Of a DNA stretch of 64,000 bases, positions 23,333-35,700 are shown piece after piece. The notes beneath the pieces were generated by a model that worked only from the letters and a program-made list of their open reading frames with translations, was not told the origin of the DNA and did not search any database. Positions within the stretch are counted from its first letter, which is position 1. Every line of letters starts with the position of its first letter. This DNA is from Bugula neritina (lineage: Eukaryota; Bryozoa; Gymnolaemata; Cheilostomatida; Bugulidae). The position numbers and the translations under genes are program-made. The stretch is taken from contig OZ037767.1 in the NCBI GenBank assembly GCA_964035545.1, positions 19,725,628-19,789,627 on the forward strand, written 5' to 3'.

Positions 23333-24885
23333 ACTGTTGAGTGTTTAGATAACTGACTGAGGACTGCTTGTGTTGACATGCAGATAAGATATGAGACAAG
23401 CTACTGTTTATCTTGTATGATAGCTGTGGTATGGAAGCAACTGCCTGCAAATATTTATAGGTTGGAGAAAGAACTAACCCCAAATTTAAGGAAGAGTGCT
23501 AGACTCTTTGGTCATAAGGCTATGTTGACCTTAAGTGATTTTATGCAGAGATATCATAGAAGAATAATTTGCTATTAGTATGTTTTTAGACTTTGGTAAC
23601 TCTGTATATTCTTTTTTTTTACTACAATTATCATTTTCTCATGAAGTACATCTTTGATTTGCATATATGCTTACATGTATGTGTTCGAGTGTGCATGCAT
23701 TCACATGCACTTACATTATAGTTATAGCAAAATGTGTTGTTTTATATTATAGAAGCCACATGACTTGATTAGCCAGAAAATCTCGAGAAATACTTTTTAA
23801 TGTTGTTATATAAAAGATAACTATAGTTTATAAAAACATATTGAAGAACCTAAGTTATTTTTTTATTTTCTACTCCATAGATGTTTTTCCACATTGGTAT
23901 ACTGCAAACTTTTGTCTTTCTAAAAGAGAAGTGTAATTTCATTCTTTGATAAATTATTTTGTTGATTATTATTTGGAAAGCAATTAGAATTTTATAGTAG
24001 CTGTTCACAAGACAAGTATATACTTATTGTTGAAACAGCTGGGATTTTACATAAAAATTTGTTAAAAGTAGTTTTTTTCAGATTATTTATATCCTAAATA
24101 TTCTAACCAAAGATGTCCATGCAGTAACAAACTTGATACTTAGTACTGAGCTCATTGAATCAAGACACTTGAGAAGAAATAAGTAAATAATAATTATTTG
24201 GTTTAACTAAAACAACCATAACTTAATTAATAAGTAGACTTGATTGTTTCAAGAAATAAGTGTGATGTACTAATGTATCTATTGTAACAGCTTTATAAAA
24301 TCCTGCTTAAAAGTAATGCAATATGGGCACTATAATTGGTTACCAGCTAAAACCTGGTTTCATTCCAATATTTCTATGATTAGCTGCATGTTGCTTGTAC
24401 CTCTGAAAAGAGAAGATACTATAATTGATGTAATCACAACTATTACTTTCAACCTGAACTTAGATGCTTTTACCTTTCATACTTCACTTATAATAAATAA
24501 AACAATAAAGTAAATCTTCACTGAGTATATGTTATAATAGTACCTTGAATTTTATTATAGATTTCATTTTCACATTTTATCCTTACAAACAACTATAAAT
24601 TTTAACAGCTTGTCTGAAAAATAAGTAAAAGTGGAATTGTTTTAGTATATTGCTTCACCCAAGTAATAAAAATAAGTGTTAATTAAACATATATTGCACA
24701 TAGCATTATAACATGTAACATTTCATTGTACCTATACTATACTAAATTATATCCGGTCAAACGAATATTTTGAACACTAGGACAAAACGCAGCTGACATT
24801 AAATTAATTCTACATTTTCAATTAATCTCTAAAGTTTTTTTACAGTTTTCACAACCTTGCAGTCTCGTTTTTTACATCATCAGAA
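23333..24885. other. Spacer between SDR copies A and B
   Basis: Probably includes the copy A promoter near 23340-23450. A plus-strand frame at 23378-23578 ends in a basic stretch but has no recognisable domain. The remainder is AT-rich. Confidence 0.4.
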
Positions 24886-26351
24886 TTATTCATAATCGGT
24901 TGCAACAACCCGTGTGTCAAGGTGAACTCCAGCATCTAGTTTAAGAAGTACTCCAGTAGAAAAACTTGACTCGCTACCAGCCAAGAAAGCTATAGCCTTA
25001 GCTACCTCTTCTGGTTGTCCTACCCTACCTAGAGGGTAGCCAGATGCAGTCTTTTTCAGAAACTGAAAAATTGAACAATTGACTCATAATCACTTGAAGT
25101 CATGGATGTTTATGATTCCAGAAACTCAGTTCTAGTAACTTTGGTAAATCTGAATTCTTTTTTTAGCAGCAGCCCATCAAACATATTATAAAACTTATTT
25201 TTCATTTGTCAGTCAGAAAGTTGAATAACCACAATTGTGTGCGTAAGAAAATTTGAAAAGAACATTCCCTCAGACCACCCAAGCTGTTTTTATCCCTACA
25301 ATATATACCATATAATTAAGTTGTGAGTTGAGATTTGTCTTCCCCAAAATGGCGTTGATTTGTTTTATTTTAGTGAATTTGGTGATCAAGCAATGTAACA
25401 GAAATTTCACCTCGTTTAAAATAGTAGGCTACTTTATGTTGTTAGTGTCTGTTCATAGTTTTTAATTTTACTATTTTTAGGTGAACTTAACTTACCTTTT
25501 CAGCCATTTCTTTTGTTTCACTTCTGTAAATTAAGTTTGTAGCAATTATTGCTGGACTAAAATACAAATTATTAAATATAACAAAACTGAATCAACATTT
25601 GAATATTTATTAATAAAAATTATATGATATCAGTGAAGGTTTACAGTTTTAGAAGCACTCAGTAACAAGCAGACGCGCACGCACGCACGCACACACACAC
25701 ATATATTGAACATATAATGTAGATGTAATGTATGTTTATTCTTTTAGATTATTAGAGAAATTCTTACTTGATACTTTCCACCTTCACTTGCAGTGTTATT
25801 GGTATTTATTGGCATTAATTATGAATAGATAGTCAATTATCAACTAAACACTTACTTGACACTGTTAATTCTCACTTGTTTAGGAGCAAGGTGTAAGGCT
25901 AAACTTCTTGTTAACTGATCTAAGGCTGCTTTTGATAGAGAGTACGACAAAGTGACTGGACCCTAGAACACCACACTTTACACATAGAACGCATTTATTA
26001 CCAAAGCCCTAGTATGCTATCGTATATGATTATATAGATCATGGCAATATTGTTATAAAAATATTAGCAAAGCCCAACTAAGTTTCATTACAATAAGCTA
26101 CTATTGCTACTTTAATAGGTACAACACTATTACAAATATATACTACTAAACAGTAACAGGTATATGAGAAATATTTTGTTTTTATCACTTTTCAAACAAA
26201 TTAAATTGATATTTCGGCAGCAATGTATCCATCTTTAGAGTAACAATTCATTATGACTCTGAAGATATATCAGTTTACTTTGTTTAATAAAGTAACAAAA
26301 ACAAAATGTGTCTTGTATACCTATTCATAACATATATATGTGTGTGTGTGC

Positions 26352-26402
<51 letters not shown>

Positions 26403-28742
26403 TGTGTGTGTGTGTGTGTGTGTGTATGCATATATATACACACATATTTTTATATATATACATATATTTATATATATACATATATTTATATATATATACA
26501 TATATTTATATATATATACATATATTTATATATAAACATATAATTATTATTGTGTTAGTTAATAATACAACGCATCATTTGTTTAGACTTTAGACCATGC
26601 TGTAGAAAGTAGCTGCTACACTCATAAACTGCCAGTGGAGGAGAAACTGGGATGTATAGAAGCTTTGAAAATTTTTAGACAAATTGCATGAGTTCATACA
26701 ATGCCATCATCTAATGGTTGGTTTTTAGAAAAACAGCAAATTACCTGTTTTTTTACTACTGGTATATCATCTGTTGCAACACTAACATTAGAGGTGAAGA
26801 TTTATTTTCAGGAAAAGTTGCAAAACTTGATGATGTCGAAGGTGCATCAAAAAATAATTCAAAGGAAATAAAAGGTAAAGGAATCTAACTGAATCAAAGG
26901 AATTGTCTAGCAAGCCTAAGTTATAGTTAAAGCAACGGAGGAATCTGACAACACCTTATTTTTATTACGAGGCACTCTGAGCAAACAAAAAGTCAGTCAC
27001 AGGTCATGGTGACTGCAACTTAATGTGGTCACTAAAGCAAAACAACTTAATGTGATTGAAAGACTAAAATGCCTTAGTGTGTATATTTCCTCCTATAGTT
27101 GCAGCTAGCAAATGTTTTTTTGCATATCTTTTCATTTTTGTAATTGCGTTGAAATACATAGTTGTAATATTGAACGACAATTATCCCTGCTTACATTAAA
27201 ATGAGTAGGTAAAAGCTACACTGGATATGTAATCTTTGCACTGACATAAGCTCCGTTGAAACGCGATAGATTGTTGGTGATCAGGCATAGAAATTGATTT
27301 AGACTTACGGGAACTATCCCAAATATACTGGACACATTGACAATGGATCCTTTAGTCTCAATCAGATGTGGAACAGCCAGCTTTGTCAGATGAAAAACAG
27401 CTCTGATGTTAATAGCCATTGTTGAATGAAACTGCTCCAAAGTTTCATTTAGAATGTCACCAGTACTTCCTATACCAGCATTATTTATCTGAAACAGGAG
27501 TTTGCTTAACACAGCTTTGGCAGTAGAGAAACACAGCTCATGAAATATGTCATATAGTTTGCCATAAGCAGTGTGCCGAATGTACATAATATAAACATTC
27601 GGCATACAAATGCAGCATGCTGCATGCAGCGTGCAGCAACAGCAGCAGTAACAGCAGTAGCAGCAGTAACAGCAGTAGTAGTGGCATAAAGTTAATTTAT
27701 ATTGAAATATCTTACCAACACATCCAGCTGTTTGTAGTGTTCTATTGTCTTATCAATAATTCTCACCACATCAGGTTCAATGGTAAGATCTCCAACTATA
27801 GTAATGACATCACCAGCTCCTTTACATAGACTCACAGTCTCCTACATGACAATTCAAATGCATCTGTTTAGAATAATTATATCTTTTCTTACCATACAGT
27901 TGTTTGGGTCTATAGTTTCTGTATAGTTAGTATTGCTTATAGATTCTATTTTGTTAGCGAGAACTTTCACTTACTTCTAGGTTTGGCTCATCTCTGTCAC
28001 AGAGAGCCAGTCTAGATCCAAAAGTTGCAAAGTGGATAGCAGTGGCTCTTCCAATACCAGAACTGGCTCCTGAAAAAACAAGAAACAATTTATACCCAAT
28101 ACACTGGAGAGCAGTTAAAAGGAGGAGGTATAGGTACAGTTATGGAGAAATTGAGAAAAGCTTATGTTCTAGATTGAAAATGTAGCAACAGAAGTTATGT
28201 TCTCACAAGAATTTTAACCCGCCCTCCAAACCAAAATTTAATAATGAAATTAAAGAACTTAGGTTATCTCAATTTCTCCGCTACTGCTCCTAAGTGAAAA
28301 GAAGCCAGTCGGTGGAGTTCTGGTTAACTGCAGGTGGAATGTGGTGTAGTGACTCCCCTGTATAGCCACATAGTCTAATGATCAGCATGCTAGCTTATGC
28401 AACTTAATGGTCTGAGGTTCCATTCATCATGTGGTGGTTTAATGCAAGTATTTTCAAGTTTCAAATTAACATCTATCTAACAAAGACATTTTTACAGGAG
28501 TCAGAAATGAGTGACCAGTTAGTAACAAATGTCATGTAGAAAACTTGCAGCTTTTGAGATAATTTAAGCTTAAAACATTATAACTGTAAACACCATAACA
28601 ATTGTTTGTTGTGATGGAGAGTCACCTTCATTTGTTAGCATTTGCTATAAGAACAAACTATGCAGCAAAGATACTAACTTATCTGTTTTGTTGCTTTACC
28701 TGTAATGAGGACAACCTTTTCCTGTAAAGCGTGGGCTGCCAT
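24886..28742 (-). CDS. SDR family oxidoreductase, copy B
   Basis: Seven minus-strand exons: 28742-28700, 28069-27975, 27841-27716, 27488-27309, 25962-25856, 25556-25496 and 25062-24886. They give about 262 residues with no frame break. Motifs are TGASSGIG, INNAG (isoleucine replaces the usual valine before NNAG), NVSS, YSLSK, and VGQPEEVAKAIAFLAGSESS. In exon 6 the usual NPG becomes NPA, a small departure in the loop after beta-strand 6 that packs near the cofactor. The intron between exons 5 and 4 is enlarged and holds a TG/CG/TA microsatellite at 26,335. It is an apparently functional classical SDR; the substrate cannot be inferred. Confidence 0.82.
25672..25706. repeat. Short (ACGC)n/(AC)n microsatellite
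   Basis: GCACGCACGCACGC followed by ACACACAC, inside the intron between exons 5 and 6 of copy B. Confidence 0.8.
26334..26536. repeat. Compound TG/CGTG/TATA microsatellite
   Basis: TGTG passes into CGTGCGTG repeats, then TG, then a TATATATACATATATT repeat. It lies in an intron of copy B. Open frames across it on both strands are artefacts of simple sequence. Confidence 0.95.
28365..28435 (+). tRNA. tRNA-like sequence, probably a pseudo-tRNA or SINE head
   Basis: 71 bases with an acceptor-like stem (GCCACAT pairing with ATGTGGT, one G-U), an A-box-like TAGTCTAATGA, and a T-arm-like TGAGGTTCCATTCATCA. The anticodon arm is imperfect, so this is more likely a tRNA-derived repeat than a working gene. 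Confidence 0.35.
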
Positions 28743-31094
28743 TTCAGTAGTCTATGTAGATGTGATGCTCTTCTACTGCTTTAGCTGTTACCAACCTTTG
28801 GATCTATGCGCTGCTATACCAGGTAAACCTGCCTCTTCCTAACCACTAGCTACAGGTAAATCAAACAACAGGCATATTAATTACGTAGTGGAATTATAGG
28901 TGTGACAATTTTAAGCCATAAACATTGATCATGTGACTATCACTCCTTCAAATCATGAGCAAATTGTACTGGAAACTTGCCAATAGAAAACTAATGTCAG
29001 CAGTGGAAATATGACATTCAACCTTATTTTATATATATAGCAAAAGTGTTTACAATTATACATTAACATATTTGCTTTGACAGCTGATGGCCAAATACTT
29101 TAATGATTTATGTTGTACTTATAGAAGCCAAATAAGTAAATGCACCTGTATGGAAAGGGATAGTATCTGAATGTATATATGTTTTATAGTAGACTACAGG
29201 AGCTACTAGTTTTTTCATGCAATATAATTACATGCTACATGCAAATGTGTAGACATGTGATTTGGAAATGAGATTTTAAGGGGTTGCTTCATCCTGCACA
29301 TATACAGTGTTTTAAAGTATTTACTGTAAATCACTGGAACCAGCTATATTTAGAAAAGGTTGCAACTTTATATCTATTCTAAATTCTATTTTAAATTGCA
29401 CGTGGGTCATGTTAGTTAATTTTGTACACACTCTATATAATATCTTTAGTTATGGGTTATTTTTCACAATTTAGCTGCTAATATAACTTTTTGAAAAGTA
29501 TGATCTGTTGAAGTCACAAATTTGTGCTAGAACTGGTGCATATAAAAAGTAAATTAATATATTGCAAGAATACTACTTTAGATTCTCTAAACAACAAGCT
29601 AGTGGATGTAGCCATTATGATATTGATTGTCGCAGATTACTGTTTGATTAGTTTAGTTAAACACCACTTTGCCAACTAAAAACTGTAACTAATTTAAAGT
29701 TTCTAGACTATAAAGCATTTCGTTACACAGCTGTGTCTTATATTAGCTGGTGTTAATATTCCATTAGTCTGGTCTGCCACAATTAAATGAGAAAATTTAA
29801 ACTTTAGGTACACTTGTACTCTCTATGGAATAATAAATCAGAATTTTATTATTAGATCATTCTGCCAGCATATATATGCATGAATATCTTATAGGTTCCC
29901 ATAAAATACTATTGCAATTATAAATACTTTTGTCAAAATAGTAGCCTATAGGCAGGGAATGAAATTAAAAATGGGTACACATGTCCGAAGGCTTTAAATA
30001 CAATTTCCAAGATATAGTAATAGACAACATGAATAGTGAATACAATACCTGTCAGAACAACTCACCTGCTGATGTCTGACATGGCTGCTATGCTATACAG
30101 CTATACTCTGGTAACTCCAGATTACTTATAATTTTAGTTATAGTGAAGTGGTGTTTAAGTAAATTGCTAGAACAAGACTGCAACAGTCAATAATAAAATG
30201 GCCGCACGTTATTCACAGCTAAAGGATGAAGTAGTTTTTATGGAATGGGTTTTATGTCTCTTATCTCAACAATTTATTAGCCTAAGACTATGAATAGAGT
30301 AGGGAGAGTTTCTATTAGATGTCACCCTACAAACTTGCGCAGCAAGATCCTAAAGCTAAATAAAAATTAACATATTTTTATAAATAAAAAGATAGAAATT
30401 TCTCCCCAAATGGACAGTAATGATTTGTTTACTTTGGCTGCGGTAAAGCTGTTGTATCATAGCATTGTTGCTATACAAACTTTCAGAGAAAAAGCTATGT
30501 TAAATACATAGCCAAAGGAGGGGGGGGGTGAAATAGTTAGTATGAAGCCTTAGAGGTTCTGCAAGTTCGAAGACAGAAGAGAAGACAACTTCACTGCAGC
30601 AAGACTATATAGAGTAGTAAATATGATTAAAGTTGAGATGGCCAAATAGATATGAGCAGGTTTAAATAAAAGATAGCAAATGAAACATCAAACTTATTTA
30701 TTCTATAAATATATGTAGCAAAGTTCGAAGTTCCAATACACTTCAGGGAAAAGGGAATTACTTAAAAATATCGGTTACCTGTGAAAGTACAAACCCATCT
30801 CTAATGGTCAGCAAACAGAAAATAGTTGTATGATAAAATTTTAAAAAGTTATAATTCAAGAAGCTATAGCTAGTGCCAACCAAGGCATCAAAACTGTAAA
30901 CATGATATTTAGGTGCAACAGTTTCAACTTTCAGTTTGATTTCTGCATGTGATTTTTTTAAAGCAAATAAAATGCAATATGACATCAATAAATAAATGGT
31001 ACAAAATTGATTTATTCACCACTACTGGGGCACAACTACATATATGTATACATTGTAAAGTAATATAAATCTTATTGGCTGCTGTATATATTAT
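28743..31094. other. Spacer left of SDR relic
   Basis: AT-rich spacer that includes the copy B upstream region and the tRNA-like sequence at 28,365. No other gene or repeat stands out. Confidence 0.4.
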
Positions 31095-31215
31095 ATTGGA
31101 ACCGTTTTAGTATTCATATTGTTTCCTCCATTTAACGTGAAGACAACTCCAGTACTAAATCGTGACTCCTTAATGACTAGGAATGCTATAACCTTAGCTA
31201 CATCTAACTATAACA
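31095..31215 (-). pseudogene. SDR terminal-exon relic
   Basis: On the minus strand this resembles exon 7 of the SDR copies: it includes the complements of the blocks for AKAIAFLA(S)S(E)S and TGV.L.LDGG (plus strand TCCTCCATTTAACG and ACTCCAGTACTAAATCG). It is degraded, without an intact frame or the upstream GQPEE block. It marks a further, mostly lost copy between B and C. Confidence 0.65.
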
Positions 31216-31393
31216 AAACTTTAGTGGCCCAAACACAAATTATTAGTGACCAAATTACTAAGGAGCATTTAATTTGTCACACAATTAGTAATTGCAGGTT
31301 TCATTTCTTCTGCAGTAGTTACAGTATAGCAGGAATCTCAAAATATCACATGAGAGTAAATACCAGCTGCCTTGTGATTTATTGAGTTTAGTA

Positions 31394-31884
31394 GCTATAG
31401 TATATAGTGTAGTATAGTATAGTGTAGTATAGTATAGTACTAGTGTAGTATAGTATAGTATAGTGTAGTATAGTACTAGTGTAGTATAGTATAGTGTAGT
31501 ATAGTATAGTACTAGTGTAGTATAGTATAGTATAGTGTAGTATAGTACTAGTGTAGTATAGTATAGTGTAGTATAGTATAGTACTAGTGTAGTATAGTAT
31601 AGTATAGTGTAGTATAGTACTAGTGTAGTACTAGTATAGTGTAGTATAGTATAGTATAGTATAGTACTAGTGTAGTATAGTGTAGTATAGTATAGTGTAG
31701 TATAGTATAGTATAGTATAGTATAGTATAGTATAGTATAGTATAGTATAGTATAGTGTAGTACTAGTATAGTGTAGTATAGTATAGTATAGTATAGTATA
31801 GTATAGTACTAGTGTAGTATAGTGTAGTATAGTATAGTACTAGTGTAGTATAGTATAGTGTAGTATAGTATAGTATAGTGTAGC
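31394..31884. repeat. TAGTA/TAGTG pentanucleotide satellite
   Basis: Nearly 500 bases built from TAGTA and TAGTG pentamers with interspersed ACTAGTG variants, arranged in higher-order blocks (for example the 30-40 bp pattern ending in TAGTACTAGTG). No coding content. Confidence 0.95.
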
Positions 31885-32708
31885 ATATCAAATTAATAAT
31901 ACTAATTTAAAAACATTTTAGTTTGTTATTCAATCACAAAGTTTGGTGATAGTTGTTTGTTTAAGTTAGTAAACTCCAAGTATCAAATTACTCCTATTGG
32001 AACCTATGGAATAATGCTGTGTGATTTTTTTTATTTATTTTAATTAGTATCTGTTCCACCAGCCAGAAAGCAAACATATAATCATAAATCATAATATGTA
32101 ATTTAAAATCACGCTTATAAAAAAGTTTTGTATACTATCTACATGCATCTACAATATTCTTCTTGACTAAAAAGCAGTGAATTATCTTGCAACTTTTACT
32201 TTTAAGTTTTAGCTAAATGTTGGACTTCATATCGTATAAATACAAAAGATAAATTCTTTTTTCTGCATTTCAAAACATTTGGTGCTGTATTGCAAAAGCA
32301 TGTTAGAAAAGTTAATTACATAAACTATAAAATATTAATATTAGTTTATTCAAAGTTAACTGCATGTCTAGTCTGGAGGTTAACAAGTGTTATAATATAA
32401 TATTATATAAAAAGACACAAATGTTCATAATTAGAGACCACAATTATTTTGTTGTTTGACTTAATGCATTAATTAGTCATTTTGTTCTTTCACATCAATA
32501 ACTTCTTAAATGCATATATTAGTTTCAGCTATAAGTAAGCTTGGTAAAATTATGAATATAAAAATTTTAAAATGGCAGTTACTTTAAAATTATAAAGATA
32601 GACACTTCAAGTCAATATTGACTAAGGGCTTTTACAATAAAAACTAGCCCAAGACAAATTTTTGCTAGATGTCTCAGACTTCTCTTCTCACTTTCACTTT
32701 TGGCCGCT

Positions 32709-35700
32709 TTATGGAACAACTTTGGTATTGAGTTGTGCTCCTCCATCCAGCTGAAGAATAACTCCTGTGGTGAAACTTGACTCGCTACTAGCCAGAAAGG
32801 CTATAGACTTAGCTACTTCCTCTGGTTGTCCTACTTTACGGAGTGGGTATATAGCAGCAGCACTCTCTAGAAACTAAAAAGTACATAATAGTCAGAAGAT
32901 GTCTAAACAGCATTAGCCTACTTCACTTGCTTAAAGAATCCCTGACACACTTCACTTATGCAGTACTAAAATATTCCTATATATGTTAGTTTTCATTTGC
33001 ATACTGTTTTAAAGTTGGATGCCTACACAATTTTGTTTTATAATGAATTTTGTGCAGGTATGTACTGAAATGATTTGGGATTTCTGATGGCATGGAAATA
33101 AAACTTTCGGTAGGCTTTGACTTTACGCTACTATAGAACTTATACTAATTATATAGCTAACTTTCATTGCATGCTATTGTTAGCTGCTGCACTGCATAGC
33201 ATAATCATTGAGATGGCTTGAAAGTTCGAAGTTTAAACTTTCAAGGCCATTTTAGTGAGAGTAAAGTAAGGTGTGTCAAGGAGTCTTTAAGAGAGCGGTG
33301 TTAACCTATATAGTGGTTAGAGCGCAAGTCTATAATAGTGTGACACAAATCATGATGGATTTCACAAAGTGCGTTTATTTATAATTGATTCTACTTCAGT
33401 AAATGCTCTCAAACCATGTTGCCTGCGTGGTAAGAGTATAAGTACATTATCCTCTGCTTAAAAACTATTTTGGTCATTGGTTTTCATATATGAATGCCGA
33501 GACAGTAGTTAAATGTTAGCCCTTATGGTATCGTGTTTTTATTATTAGTAATTTTCAACGTATGTCTTAGAGGAAGAAAATTGATTTTTATAAATCATTG
33601 GTTCTCATATGAACGGAGGCTGTAAGGGGCTCTCGAATTAGCTACGCGTAGGGGTAACTGTAGGCTTTTTTGTTCACATATTAAGACTTATCTTTCATAA
33701 GCTCTATTAAAACTTTCCTGACTATAAAGCCACTAACTGAAACTAAATATATTTCAAGAATAAAACTTGGAGTTATGTCCAATGTATAATTGAAAAGGTG
33801 TCCACACTATATGCAGGCAGATGATGACTTGCAGAAAAGCAGTATGCAAGACTGTACGCAGAACAATATTATAGGTCAATGCAGTTGTCACTTACAGGAG
33901 TTATGGCCTCTTTGGGCATCACACTGGAAAATACTTCTGTTTCAATGATCCCAAGGCTGAAATAATAATATATTGTAAACCGTTTAAAACTATAATATTT
34001 TACTATTATTGATGGCCTATGTGATAATGTTAAATAATAATGTTATAATGTGAACTATTTGTTACTAAAAAAGAAGTTGCCCTATAGAAAATTTAATGTA
34101 TAATTAAAAAAAACTACAACTTGCAGAGAACATGAATTGAAAAATAAATTTGTACTTCTACATCCCATTGCAAGACAATACTGGTATTAGGTTTTAGTTG
34201 TTAGTTAGAAATATTATTTATTATTACAGTGCCATTTTTTACATGGCATGTATTATTTTGGCATATATGTATGGGAGATAAAGAATATATGTAATATGAA
34301 GATATATTTCAAAATGGTATTACTTACTTTTGTTATTTGGTTTCTTCTTCAACTATATTTTTATTCTGTGTCAAAACAAGCAAAACTTAGCAACAACCAA
34401 CTTTCAAAATATGATAGGTATTCACTGTACGTAAACTAACCTGACACTGTTGACCCTCACTTGTTTAGGAGCAAGATCTAAGGCTAAACTCTTTGTGAAT
34501 AAGTCTAAGGCTGCTTTTGACATTCCATAGGCCATTCCAGCAGACCTCTATAAAGATACCATAAATGTTTAAAGATGAAAATACCAAACTTACAAAATTT
34601 TCTAGTAAAATGGAAACCATTTGGTCAGAAATGTTGGGCATATCTTTCTATCTTTCAAATACCACATTGATTATATAACTTACTGCTATGGCACCCAGTA
34701 TGCTAGACACATTAACAATGGATCCTTTACTCTCAATCAGATGTGGAACAGCCAGTTGTGTCAGTTGATATACAGCTCTGATGTTGGTAGACATTATCAA
34801 GTCAAATTGTTCCAGAGTCTCTTCTAGGAAACTGTCAAATCTAGCAGCAGCAGCATTGTTGACCTTTTCAAAGCATTTAAATGTAGAATATTGAATGACA
34901 AATCAAATAATATTATGTCTCTTCGTTCATTGTGGTGCCGATTATTAACAGCACCATTCATGCATGCAATATAGTCATTCAAATTTTACAGTTTTGTCAT
35001 AACTAGTATACCTATATTAGTAAGTTATGACAGACATGCATATAAATTGTACAGTTATGAAACAAAAAAATAAACATGCAACTAGTCATGATGTTTCCAA
35101 AGTCCTCAATAACTGTCTACGTAACTATAGCGTTTAGTTTTGGCTATTCCACATTTAGATCAGTTTAATACAAACATATAAACATACTTGACCTCTCTGC
35201 ATACAGTAGTTACAATTATCTACTAAAGTTTTCAATTTTGTTGTGAAACAAGTAGAAGACTGAGATTCTTACCAGCACATCCAGCTGTTTGTAGTGTTCT
35301 ATTGTCTTCTCAATAATTCTCACTACATCAGATTCAATGGTAAGATCTCCTACTATAGTGATGATATCACCAGCTCCTTTACACTGACTCACAGTCTCCT
35401 AATAAAGAATTGAAACTGTAAGAATTGAAAATTTATTTGATCATTTTGATAGCAGTTAGGCTATATATAACTTACCTGAAGATTGACTTCATTTCTACCA
35501 CAGAGAGCCAGTCTAGATCCAAGAGATGCAAAGTGGATGGCAGTGGCTCTTCCAATACCAGAACTGGCTCCTGTAAATAAATTAGTTAAGAGTTTAATTT
35601 CAAACATGTAACTTTATATAGTTCAGGACTTCAGGTATGCTTGAATTAGTACCACAACTGTTTAAATTTGCACATTTTTGAAACTACAGAATCTCATATA

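Noticed and set aside
26284-26593. Frames with Cys-Val or His-Thr repeats
   Set aside because: They are translations of a TG/CG/TA microsatellite inside an SDR intron.
33300-33375. tRNA-like start TAGTGGTTAGAGCGCAAG
   Set aside because: A plausible A-box is present, but no T-arm or acceptor pairing follows.
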